Shown piece by piece: positions 1 to 6,395 of a DNA stretch of 8,044 bases. The stretch lies in the NCBI GenBank assembly GCA_900543975.1, contig UQTI01000088.1:1-8044 (forward strand). The letters are read 5' to 3'. The notes below the pieces were generated by a model. The model ran no database searches, was not told the DNA's origin, and worked only from the letters and a program-made list of their open reading frames with translations. Origin of the DNA: an uncultured Prevotella sp. (GTDB lineage: Bacteria; Bacteroidota; Bacteroidia; Bacteroidales; Bacteroidaceae). Both the position numbers and the translations under genes were made by a program. Position 1 is the first letter of the stretch. Each line of letters begins with the position of its first letter.

Positions 1-1296
1 AAAGGTAACAAGCATAATGATTAAAAAAAAGGCTGCATCGCGGACACGCTTACGAGCGACCTCGCCAGTATAGCCGTTGTGGTTGCCACGCAGAAGGCGC
101 ACAAGGTGGCGGTTCTTACGTCTTAGCACCGTCATGGCCCACACCACCACCACGAACATGGCGGTGAGCACGGCAAGGGCAAAAACCATCAATATGCGGT
201 CGTGCTCGGCAGCCTTGCGGTCAGCCACCGCCTTGTCATATTCATAATGGGCGCGTAGCTGCTCTATGCGCTCTGCCGTGAGCAGACGGTCTATGCGGTC
301 GCTCTCCTTTAAATAGGTGTCATAGGCATCGGCCGACTCTTTGGCACGTCCCAGCTTGTTGAGGAGCTGTGCTCTCATGAGCAGATACCTCGACGTGAGC
401 GGTCTGACCTCAGGCCCGATGGCAAGAAGCGAGTCGACGGTCTCAAGCGCACGGCCATAGCGGCCCTCACGCATGTCGAGGTTCGTGCGTATAATATAAT
501 AAGGTGCATAATAGGACATGGAGGTGCCTGGCATCATGACCTGGCGACATTTCTTCATCCACTCGCCACACAGCTTCATGTTGCCACGCTCCATCTCCAC
601 ATCGGCGTGCATGGCGAGCAGACGCGCACGCATCCAGTTGCGTGAGTCCACATATCCGTTGGAGCAATGCCACTTGTAACCACGCTCCACCTTACGCAGA
701 ATGATGTCGGCAGAGTCGACACGCTGCTCTTTCATGTAGATGCTTATAACCTGCAGGCCGATAGACAGGTAGGTGTCGGGAGCAACGACCGACTTATAGT
801 TGGGACACAACCGCATGGCCTCATGGATATATGACGAGGCGAGGGAGGTAAGACCGAGCCTCAACATAAACTGTCCTTGCGCCCGTCGCGCAATGGCCTT
901 CAGCTCGGGCATGGGGGTTGTCTCAGCCAACCGACACACGCGGTCAAGATAAATCTTCGTCTTGTCCATGTCGCCATGGCGGAAGAGCCAGTCGACATAC
1001 ATGTTACATATCTGAAAATAATATTTCTTGTTTTTCTGTTCTCTCAACACATCGAAGCTGCCAAGCATAAGGTCCACCATCTGCTTGTTTGCCGGGTCTT
1101 TATAATGCATCTCACAGATGCGCTCCACGATACGCCTACAGCTGTCCTCGCTCACAGCTTCAGCAGTGGCCGGTTGAGGTTTGGCTGCAAGCTTTGTGGG
1201 CAACGACAGCAAGAAAAAGACAACAAGGGCTGTGGGCAACATGCTCAACACATGTGCCGTGTCTTTTAGCTGCAATAAGTAGTTTTTGAGAAACAT
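1..1296 (-). CDS. TPR-containing membrane signalling protein, N-terminal part (cut by window edge)
   Basis: The minus-strand frame is open from ATG at 1296-1294 to the window edge (432 codons, no stop). An in-frame TAA lies upstream, so the ATG at 1296 is the first possible start. Met19 is an alternative that would give a more compact signal peptide. Residues about 19-38 are hydrophobic and end in KLAA, as expected of a Sec signal. Residues about 50-340 are alpha-helical with TPR-like helix pairs, for example around 274-330 (REGRYGRALETVDSLL, then LNKLGRAKESADAYDTYL). Residues 341-366 are charged and probably coiled coil. A strong transmembrane helix spans about 368-390, followed by basic RRKNRHLVR. 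This signal-TPR-coil-TM order is typical of Bacteroidetes hybrid sensors, where a histidine kinase or LuxR-type HTH domain follows the membrane helix. That part is beyond the window, so the output domain is unknown. It is divergent from the 1814 gene. Confidence 0.85.
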   Translation of the reverse strand, partial: MFLKNYLLQLKDTAHVLSMLPTALVVFFLLSLPTKLAAKPQPATAEAVSEDSCRRIVERICEMHYKDPANKQMVDLMLGSFDVLREQKNKKYYFQICNMYVDWLFRHGDMDKTKIYLDRVCRLAETTPMPELKAIARRAQGQFMLRLGLTSLASSYIHEAMRLCPNYKSVVAPDTYLSIGLQVISIYMKEQRVDSADIILRKVERGYKWHCSNGYVDSRNWMRARLLAMHADVEMERGNMKLCGEWMKKCRQVMMPGTSMSYYAPYYIIRTNLDMREGRYGRALETVDSLLAIGPEVRPLTSRYLLMRAQLLNKLGRAKESADAYDTYLKESDRIDRLLTAERIEQLRAHYEYDKAVADRKAAEHDRILMVFALAVLTAMFVVVVWAMTVLRRKNRHLVRLLRGNHNGYTGEVARKRVRDAAFFLIIMLVTF

Positions 1297-1371
1297 ATAT
1301 CCGTTTTTATCTTCTCTACATTCGTTTTCTTTCTTCTGTTCTCCTTAAGAACCGATTTTATATTTATTTCG

Positions 1372-1379
1372 CAAAAATA
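1372..1379 (-). promoter_or_regulatory. Candidate Bacteroidetes -7 element for the TPR protein gene
   Basis: The minus strand reads TATTTTTG, matching the Bacteroidetes consensus TAnnTTTG, about 76 bases before the ATG at 1296. I see no clear TTG-type -33 element at the usual distance upstream. The local sequence is AT-rich, so a chance match is possible. Confidence 0.35.
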
Positions 1380-1440
1380 CAAAATATTGCCTTATTTTGT
1401 CCTATTTTTTGTCTCATTTCGCTTTTTTTGCTCGTTTTTA

Positions 1441-1474
1441 GGTGAAAAAACGTGTTCGTCAACGTTTTTTCGCC
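1441..1474. repeat. Inverted repeat, 13-bp arms with one G-T pair
   Basis: The arms GGTGAAAAAACGT (1441-1453) and ACGTTTTTTCGCC (1462-1474) are complementary apart from one G-T pair, around an 8-base loop. It could fold as RNA on either strand, or act as a protein-binding dyad between the divergent promoters. The A and T runs lie inside the stem rather than after it, so it is not a standard terminator. Confidence 0.6.
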
Positions 1475-1572
1475 ATCAAGCGCTGGGCGATTACAACATT
1501 ATTGGCTAAATTCGCAAAACGGAATAACCAACACTATTCTCCGCCAACACAACATCATCTTATATATTTCTA

Positions 1573-1618
1573 TCAGCTATGCTCCTCCTCTCAAGGCGAT
1601 AGGGGGCGGCATAGCTGA
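1573..1618 (+). repeat. Hairpin with 10-bp arms followed by a T tract
   Basis: TCAGCTATGC (1573-1582) pairs perfectly with GCATAGCTGA (1609-1618) across a 26-base interior that contains a CT-rich and a G-rich run. TTTTT follows at 1623-1627, so on the plus strand it resembles a terminator. No annotated plus-strand transcript ends here, so it may belong to a small RNA, a decayed gene or the neighbouring palindrome. Confidence 0.5.
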
Positions 1619-1627
1619 GCTGTTTTT

Positions 1628-1682
1628 AAGTAGGTGTTCAAAATTAATTTAAATATATGCGATTAATTTTGAACACCTACTT
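1628..1682. repeat. Near-perfect palindrome, 21-bp arms around a 13-base centre
   Basis: The left arm 1628-1648 (begins AAGTAGGTGTTCAAAA) is the exact reverse complement of 1662-1682 (ends TTTTGAACACCTACTT). Poly-T precedes it and poly-A follows, extending the symmetry imperfectly to about 1623-1687. Possible explanations are two terminal inverted repeats of an insertion sequence or MITE placed back to back, or a bidirectional terminator. Because it lies between divergent genes there is no converging transcription to terminate, which favours a mobile-element or binding-site origin. No transposase or target duplication is evident. Confidence 0.75.
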
Positions 1683-1747
1683 ATAAAAAACTTCTCTTAC
1701 CGTTCTTTTTTTATACCCGCAGCAAGCTGTTTATGCTTTTTTTTCAT

Positions 1748-1755
1748 TACTTTTG
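1748..1755 (+). promoter_or_regulatory. Candidate Bacteroidetes -7 element for the rhamnosidase-like gene
   Basis: TACTTTTG matches TAnnTTTG and would place the transcript start near 1760, about 50 bases before the ATG at 1814. A T-rich stretch lies upstream, but no strict TTG -33 element is visible. The predicted 5' leader contains a small hairpin, GGCATT (1763-1768) with AATGCC (1781-1786). Confidence 0.5.
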
Positions 1756-1813
1756 CAGCAATGGCATTTTCCAACCGAAGAATGCCGACAAAACCGACGG
1801 GTGTCTTTAACCG

Positions 1814-2779
1814 ATGGACAATATTAGAAGAGTAGCGACATTTGTTTTACTGTTGTGCATGGCGACAGCAGCACAAGCACAGTTTGGATGGCAGTGGATA
1901 AGCAGCCAGCCCATGGACGGCGTGTCCCAACTGTGGATGCGACGCACATACACCAACCTGCCTTACACAGACCGCGCTACCATAACCCTTGCGTCCAACG
2001 GCATGGCGCGGCTCTATGTCAACGGACGCTATGTGAACCCTGCTCCCGTAGCGCCACAATGTTTCTATGCCCATAACAGCCGCATCATGCAGACCTTCGA
2101 CGTTAGCCCATACATCGTAAGGACCGACACGCTCGACATCGCCCTGTGGTGCGCATCGGCCAACGGGGAGCCGTGTGCTGCCGCCCTGCGCCTCGACGCA
2201 CACGACAAGGAAAGCGGCGTGGGGTTCACCGCCACTACCGACACCACATGGATGTGCCGCCCTGCAACGGTGCAGACCGACAGCTCTGGCTACGAATGGG
2301 CCGACGGCACACAATGGCACTCTACATGGAGCTACAACGAAACCGACTGGGCACGATGGACACCTGCCATCGCTCTAAAAGAGAAAACTGAACACCCAAA
2401 GACAGAACAGGAAAAGGCAGAATATCCAAAAGGTGCATGCAGACCATTGTGCCTTGCCGTAAAGGCCGTAACCGAAGCCTCTCCTACAGAAACCGACAAA
2501 CGAAGCGTTACCTACGCCTTCCCCCACGCCTTCATGGGCTTTGTGCGCGTGACCATACGCGACGCAAAACCTGGCGAGACCATTTTCATCAACGGCATGC
2601 GTTACATCTGCAACGGCACCATTGACGAGCAGGCCATAGGGCGCTTCGCCATGCTGCCCTGGCGCTCTGTAACCATTACCGGCGACCGTCGGTTCAAGCC
2701 TGAACAGGTGCAGAACGTGGAGGGATTGGAGATGGAAGCTGCACCCCAACCCAAGGATTTTCGTCATTGGGAAGAATAA
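1814..2779 (+). CDS. Exported GH78 rhamnosidase-like beta-sandwich protein without a catalytic domain
   Basis: This is a 321-residue protein with a clear Sec signal peptide (about 1-22, ending AAQA). It is probably periplasmic or secreted, and I see no lipobox cysteine. I recognise no enzyme. Residues about 25-185 resemble the N-terminal jelly-roll of alpha-L-rhamnosidases, with WQWISSQP, FR-like WMRRTYT, and a strand-turn RLYVNGRYVNP, followed by a DVSPYI segment and W-rich residues 146-182. Residues about 230-310 resemble the next GH78 beta-sandwich: VTYAFPHAFMGFVRVTI, then GETIFINGMRYICNGTI, then VTITGD. The (alpha/alpha)6 barrel with the catalytic acids is absent; GH78 enzymes are usually over 700 residues. 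A Lys/Glu-rich insert (about 189-206) separates the two halves. An in-frame TAA just upstream fixes the start. A carbohydrate-binding or lectin-like role is inferred; alternatively it is a decayed enzyme. It precedes namZ by 192 bp on the same strand. Confidence 0.75.
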   Translation: MDNIRRVATFVLLLCMATAAQAQFGWQWISSQPMDGVSQLWMRRTYTNLPYTDRATITLASNGMARLYVNGRYVNPAPVAPQCFYAHNSRIMQTFDVSPYIVRTDTLDIALWCASANGEPCAAALRLDAHDKESGVGFTATTDTTWMCRPATVQTDSSGYEWADGTQWHSTWSYNETDWARWTPAIALKEKTEHPKTEQEKAEYPKGACRPLCLAVKAVTEASPTETDKRSVTYAFPHAFMGFVRVTIRDAKPGETIFINGMRYICNGTIDEQAIGRFAMLPWRSVTITGDRRFKPEQVQNVEGLEMEAAPQPKDFRHWEE

Positions 2780-2828
2780 GACAAAGCCCTAAGGATCGCT
2801 TGGGATAATAAAACGAATCATTTTATAT

Positions 2829-2876
2829 TTTGTTTTTCGCTCAAAAACAAATAATCACAATTAATTGTTATTAATT
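2829..2876 (+). terminator. Two AT-rich hairpins after the rhamnosidase-like gene, possible terminator
   Basis: TTTGTTTTT (2829-2837) pairs with AAAAACAAA (2843-2851) around a 5-base loop. AATTAAT (2859-2865) pairs with ATTAATT (2870-2876) around TGTT. Both stems lack GC content, so termination efficiency is doubtful. They sit 49-97 bases after the stop codon and before the next promoter, where a terminator would be expected. Confidence 0.35.
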
Positions 2877-2931
2877 TTGAATTAAAAAGCAAGTATTTAT
2901 GATTTTTTTTATTTAACTGACTAAAAATCGC

Positions 2932-2939
2932 TACCTTTG
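2932..2939 (+). promoter_or_regulatory. Bacteroidetes -7 element of the namZ-murTKQ operon
   Basis: TACCTTTG is an exact match to TAnnTTTG, 33 bases before the namZ ATG at 2972. It is preceded by a T-run (2903-2910) at about the distance of a -33 element, although no TTG is present. It is the only strong candidate promoter for the four downstream genes. Confidence 0.65.
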
Positions 2940-2971
2940 CAAAAGAAAATCATGCAACTCAATTTTATTAT

Positions 2972-4213
2972 ATGAATTTAAAACCTACAATCTGCCATGT
3001 GGCTGTTTTGATGGCAGCTGCAATGATGGCATTAACCGTTTCGGCACAAAAAGTGAAAACAGGCATTGAGATGCTCAAAGCCAACAATTTCAAACAACTT
3101 GAAGGCAAGCGCGTAGGCCTCGTCACCAACCCTACAGGCGTTGACAACTTCATGAAGTCGGACATCGACATCCTTCATGAAGCAAAGAACGTGAAGCTCG
3201 TGGCGCTCTTCGGCCCCGAGCACGGCGTGCGTGGCAGCGTTCATGCCGGCGACCATGTGGGCAACGCCGCAGACCCCACAACAGGCGTTCCCGTCTACTC
3301 GCTCTACGGCAAGAGCCGCATCCCCTCAAAGGAGATGCTGCAGGGCATCGACGTGCTCATCTACGACATCCAGGACATCGGCTGCCGCTCGTTCACCTAC
3401 ATCAGCACCCTTGGCAACATCATGAAAGCAGCCGCCGAGAACGGCATCAAGGTGATGGTGCTCGACCGTCCCAACCCCTTAGGCGGTCTGAAGGTTGAAG
3501 GCAACCTCGCTGAGGACGACTGCCTGTCGTTCGTCTCGGCGTTCAAGATTCCTTATGTCTACGGCCTCACACCCGGCGAGGTGGCTCTGCTGCTCAACGG
3601 CGAGAACATGCTGGGCAAGAAGTGTGACCTTGAGGTTGTGAAGATGAAAGGCTGGAAGCGCAAGATGACCTACGAGCAGACAGGGCTGCAGTGGGTGCTA
3701 CCCTCACCCCACATCCCTCAACCCGTGTCAGCACCCTTCTACTCGGTTTCGGGCATCGTGGGCGAGCTTGACAGCATCTCTATCGGCGTGGGCTACACCC
3801 TGCCCTTCCAGATGTTCGGAGCTCCATGGATCAAGGCTCCCGAACTGGCACAGCGTCTTAACGCCCTCAACCTGCCGGGCGTGATGTTCCGCCCCATGTA
3901 TTATAAACCTTTCTATGCCTTCGGCAAGGGAGAGGAGCTTCAGGGCGTGCAGGTCTACCTCACCGACTATGAGAAGGCCAAGCTCACCAGCATCCAGTTC
4001 TATGTCTTGCAGGAGCTTTACAGCCTCTACCCCGACCACGACGTGCTGGCAAAATGTACGAAGCGCCACGCCATGTTCGACAAGGTGTGCGGCTCAAAGC
4101 AGATCCGTCAGCTCTTCATGAAGCGTCACAAGTGGGAGGACGTGCAGGCCTACTGGGACAAGGATGCCGAAGCGTTCAAGAAGCTCTCAAAGAAATATTG
4201 GCTGTATAAATAA
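2972..4213 (+). CDS. namZ: Exo-beta-N-acetylmuramidase NamZ (GH171, formerly DUF1343)
   Basis: A 413-residue protein of full family length that cleaves terminal MurNAc from the non-reducing end of peptidoglycan fragments. The signal peptide (about 1-25, ending VSA) sends it to the periplasm or outside. Family motifs in order: GKRVGLVTNPTGV (45-57), LFGPEHGVRG (79-88; Glu83 is in the conserved GPEHG motif proposed as part of the active site), VYSLYG (108-113), YDIQDIGCRSFTYIST (131-146), VLDRPNPLGG (163-172), WVLPSPHIPQP (241-251) and YTLPFQMFGAPW (275-286). The segment GELDSISIGVGY (264-275) sits where many family members, as I recall them, have an EGTNxSxGRGT-type loop, suggesting a distinct subfamily. 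The start has a signal peptide directly behind it and an AT-rich leader instead of a Shine-Dalgarno sequence. It is the first gene of the MurNAc operon, and murT follows after 23 bp. Confidence 0.93.
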   Translation: MNLKPTICHVAVLMAAAMMALTVSAQKVKTGIEMLKANNFKQLEGKRVGLVTNPTGVDNFMKSDIDILHEAKNVKLVALFGPEHGVRGSVHAGDHVGNAADPTTGVPVYSLYGKSRIPSKEMLQGIDVLIYDIQDIGCRSFTYISTLGNIMKAAAENGIKVMVLDRPNPLGGLKVEGNLAEDDCLSFVSAFKIPYVYGLTPGEVALLLNGENMLGKKCDLEVVKMKGWKRKMTYEQTGLQWVLPSPHIPQPVSAPFYSVSGIVGELDSISIGVGYTLPFQMFGAPWIKAPELAQRLNALNLPGVMFRPMYYKPFYAFGKGEELQGVQVYLTDYEKAKLTSIQFYVLQELYSLYPDHDVLAKCTKRHAMFDKVCGSKQIRQLFMKRHKWEDVQAYWDKDAEAFKKLSKKYWLYK

Positions 4214-4236
4214 AAAAGAAAACAAAACCTACAACA

Positions 4237-5349
4237 ATGGAAGCAAAACCTAAGAAGCAGCGTATAACATCTATTGACATCCTGCGAGGAATGACCATAG
4301 CAGGCATGATTTTGGTAAACAACCCCGGCGGACCCGAAGAGGCAACATACGCACCTCTGCAACACGCCGAATGGTTCGGTCTGACACCAACAGACCTTAT
4401 CTTCCCGTTCTTCATGTTCATCATGGGCATCACCACCTACCTGTCACTCAAGAAGTTCAAGTTTGAGTGGTCAACGGCGTGTGCCCTTAAAATCTTGAAG
4501 CGCGCCTCGCTGTTGTGGCTCATCGGTCTCGGCCTGTCGCTACTCTTCATGCTGTGTCGCGGCACCGAAGATCCGCTCGGCCACCTGCGCATCCTCGGCG
4601 TGTTCCCGCGTCTGGGTATCTGCTACGGCCTTGCTGCCCTCATCGGCATCACCGTGAAGCACAAGTTCTTGCCATGGCTCATCGCCGCCATGTTCGTGGT
4701 CTATTGGATCTTGCTCGTCACCATGAACGGCTACGCTCATGACGAGACCAACATCATAGCCATCATCGACAACGCCATCCTTGGCGCCAACCACGTCTAT
4801 CGTTGGGAGAGTCCCGACCCCGAAGGTATTCTCAGCACCATCCCCGCCTTGGGCCATGTGCTCATCGGCTTCTGCGTGGGCAAGTTTGTCATGGAGCTTC
4901 ATGACATCAACGACAAGATAGAGCGTCTGTTCGTCATCGGTGCCGTTCTGGCCATCGGCGGCTGGCTGCTCAGCTATGGCTGTCCGCTCAGCAAGAAGCT
5001 GTGGACCCCCACCTTCGCCATGGTGACCTGCGGTCTCGGCTCTGTTGTGTTAGCTCTCCTCACCTGGCTCGTCGACAAGCAAGGCAAGCAGGGCTTTGCC
5101 ACCCGCTTCTTCCAGGTGTTCGGCTGCAACCCGTTGGCCATCTTCGTGTGGTCAGACCTGCTGCTCATACCCTTCGGCATCTATAATCTGTTGGGCGACA
5201 CCAGCATACACCAGTTCCTCTACGACACATGCTATTGCAGCATCTTCGGCGACAAGTTTGCCTCGCTGCTCTATTCCATCACCTATGTCCTGATCAACTG
5301 GGCCTTCGGTCTGTACCTCTTCAAGAAGAAGATCTACATCAAGTTGTGA
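4237..5349 (+). CDS. murT: MurT-like inner-membrane protein, COG4299/DUF5009 (HGSNAT-like) family
   Basis: A 370-residue polytopic membrane protein with about ten predicted helices (roughly 15-29, 51-71, 90-107, 117-138, 144-163, 198-219, 230-248, 256-279, 291-319, 342-363) and no cleavable signal. The N-terminus carries the family signature: TSIDILRGMTIAGMILVN (11-28), then LQHAEWFGLTPTDLIFPF (41-58) and FIMGI. FPRLGICY (123-130) and DPEGILSTIPAL (194-205) are further family motifs. In Tannerella forsythia the murT product of a murTKQ cluster is reported as the MurNAc transporter, and the gene order here matches. The same family includes human heparan-glucosaminide N-acetyltransferase. His43 lies in the QHAxW context of that enzyme's catalytic histidine, so an acetyltransferase role is also possible. 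It is 23 bp after namZ and 137 bp before murK, so probably co-transcribed. The family is certain; the transport role is inferred from synteny. Confidence 0.85.
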   Translation: MEAKPKKQRITSIDILRGMTIAGMILVNNPGGPEEATYAPLQHAEWFGLTPTDLIFPFFMFIMGITTYLSLKKFKFEWSTACALKILKRASLLWLIGLGLSLLFMLCRGTEDPLGHLRILGVFPRLGICYGLAALIGITVKHKFLPWLIAAMFVVYWILLVTMNGYAHDETNIIAIIDNAILGANHVYRWESPDPEGILSTIPALGHVLIGFCVGKFVMELHDINDKIERLFVIGAVLAIGGWLLSYGCPLSKKLWTPTFAMVTCGLGSVVLALLTWLVDKQGKQGFATRFFQVFGCNPLAIFVWSDLLLIPFGIYNLLGDTSIHQFLYDTCYCSIFGDKFASLLYSITYVLINWAFGLYLFKKKIYIKL

Positions 5350-5486
5350 TTTCTGACGAGTTGACGAGTTCTTGCTTAGGCAAACGGCAAAGCCGAGCGG
5401 ACAAGGAGATTTGATTTTCCTTGTTAATCGTTATTCTCTGAACTTAAGCAAAACAAAGCAAAGCAAAATTAAAACAATCCAAATAT
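5350..5486 (+). promoter_or_regulatory. murT-murK intergenic segment with tandem 8-mer and hairpin
   Basis: This is the longest gap in the operon. It contains GACGAGTT twice in tandem (5355-5370) and a hairpin, ACAAGGA (5401-5407) with TCCTTGT (5418-5424), around a 10-base loop. No TAnnTTTG element is visible, so murK and murQ are probably read from the upstream promoter. The hairpin could be an mRNA processing or attenuation site, but that is speculation. The last 30 bases are A-rich, as expected of a Bacteroidetes translation start. Confidence 0.35.
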
Positions 5487-6323
5487 ATGATTTTATTAGC
5501 AGATAGTGGTTCCACCAAGACCGATTGGTGTCTGGCGGAAAACGGTAAGGCTCTGAAGAGCATCAAGACACGCGGCACAAACCCGTTCTTCCAGACCGAA
5601 GACGAGATTGCTGCAGAGATAGAGGCATCGCTCCTGCCTGAGTTGCCTTCAAACGAGATCGACGACGTCTTCTTCTATGGTGCCGGATGCACCGCAGAGA
5701 AGCAGCCCGTTCTGGAAGCAGCCTTGCGCCGTCATCTTAACGTGAAAGGTCGTCTGGAGGTAGCATCCGACATGCTGGCTGCCGCACGCAGCATCTGTGG
5801 CCATGAGGCTGGCATCGCCTGCATCCTCGGCACAGGCAGCAACTCATGCCTCTATGACGGCGAGAAGCTGGTCAAGAACGTGTCGCCTTTAGGTTTCATC
5901 CTTGGCGATGAGGGCAGTGGCGCCGTGTTGGGTAAGAACCTCGTGGGCGACATCCTCAAATGCCAGTTGCCTGAGCACATACGCCAGCGCTTTGAGGAGA
6001 AATTCCACCTCACAGGTCCCGAGATCATTGAGCGCGTCTACCGTCAGAAGATGCCTAACCGCTTCCTTGCATCGCTCGTGCCGTTCCTGGCAGAGAACAT
6101 CGAAGACGAGAGCATTGACCGCTTTGTGGTAGAAAATTTCCGCCGCTTCCTCGTGCGCAACATCCGCCTCTACGACGGATGGGACAAGCTGCCCGTAGGC
6201 TTCAACGGCTCTATCGCTTACTATTTCCGTCCGCAGCTCGAAAAGGCTCTCAAGGCTGAGGGCATGACCCTCGGACGCATCATCAAGGCTCCTATGGAGG
6301 GATTGATTGAATATCACAAGTAA
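5487..6323 (+). CDS. murK: N-acetylmuramic acid kinase MurK (BadF/BadG/BcrA/D ATPase family)
   Basis: A 278-residue cytoplasmic ASKHA-fold sugar kinase, expected to convert MurNAc plus ATP to MurNAc-6-phosphate. Motifs in order: phosphate-1 loop LADSGSTKTDW (4-14), FFYGAGCT (62-69), VASDMLAAAR (92-101; Asp95 is the likely catalytic base), phosphate-2 loop CILGTGSNSCLYDG (112-125), GFILGDEGSGAVLGK (136-150), and the adenosine-region GFNGSIAYYF (238-247). Length is normal for bacterial BadF-type GlcNAc/MurNAc kinases. By sequence alone it could be a GlcNAc kinase. Its place between murT and murQ, as in Tannerella, favours MurNAc as substrate; dual specificity is possible. The start gives the phosphate-1 loop at its usual place, four residues in. 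It is followed after 72 bp by murQ. Confidence 0.88.
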   Translation: MILLADSGSTKTDWCLAENGKALKSIKTRGTNPFFQTEDEIAAEIEASLLPELPSNEIDDVFFYGAGCTAEKQPVLEAALRRHLNVKGRLEVASDMLAAARSICGHEAGIACILGTGSNSCLYDGEKLVKNVSPLGFILGDEGSGAVLGKNLVGDILKCQLPEHIRQRFEEKFHLTGPEIIERVYRQKMPNRFLASLVPFLAENIEDESIDRFVVENFRRFLVRNIRLYDGWDKLPVGFNGSIAYYFRPQLEKALKAEGMTLGRIIKAPMEGLIEYHK

Positions 6324-6395
6324 GAGATTAATGTTTTAAAAAAAGCGCGAAGCGCAAAACAATCATCAGTCATCAACAATTAAAACATAAAAAAA

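Larger units (their letters stand above)
1297..1813. other. Divergent intergenic region, 517 bp, rich in inverted repeats
   Basis: I see no credible gene here. The only ORF of note (1452-1652, 66 codons) runs through three inverted repeats and has no recognisable protein features. The region holds candidate -7 elements for both flanking genes and three dyads, at 1441-1474, 1573-1618 and 1628-1682, each listed separately. The stretch 1300-1440 is very T-rich on the plus strand. The remainder (about 1475-1570 and 1690-1745) shows nothing I can name. Confidence 0.8.

Noticed and set aside
1452..1652. 66-codon plus-strand ORF in the divergent intergenic region
   Set aside because: It is made largely of inverted-repeat sequence, has no recognisable domain or signal, and its start lies inside a dyad.
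1761..1832. Leader peptide overlapping the start of the 1814 gene (23 codons)
   Set aside because: Its ATG lies at or almost at the predicted transcript start, so it would be essentially leaderless, and it has no attenuation-type codon run.
1847..2320. 157-codon minus-strand ORF inside the rhamnosidase-like gene
   Set aside because: The plus-strand frame has a signal peptide and domain resemblance; the antisense frame shows only low-complexity Cys/Val/Gly-rich sequence typical of a shadow frame.
1814..2779. Active glycoside hydrolase annotation for this gene
   Set aside because: Only the beta-sandwich-like parts are recognisable, and there is no room for a catalytic barrel in 321 residues.
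2870..2881. 12-base identity (ATTAATTTTGAA) with the palindrome arm at 1662-1673, suggesting a second repeat copy
   Set aside because: The match is short, entirely AT-rich apart from one G, and does not extend, so chance is the better explanation.
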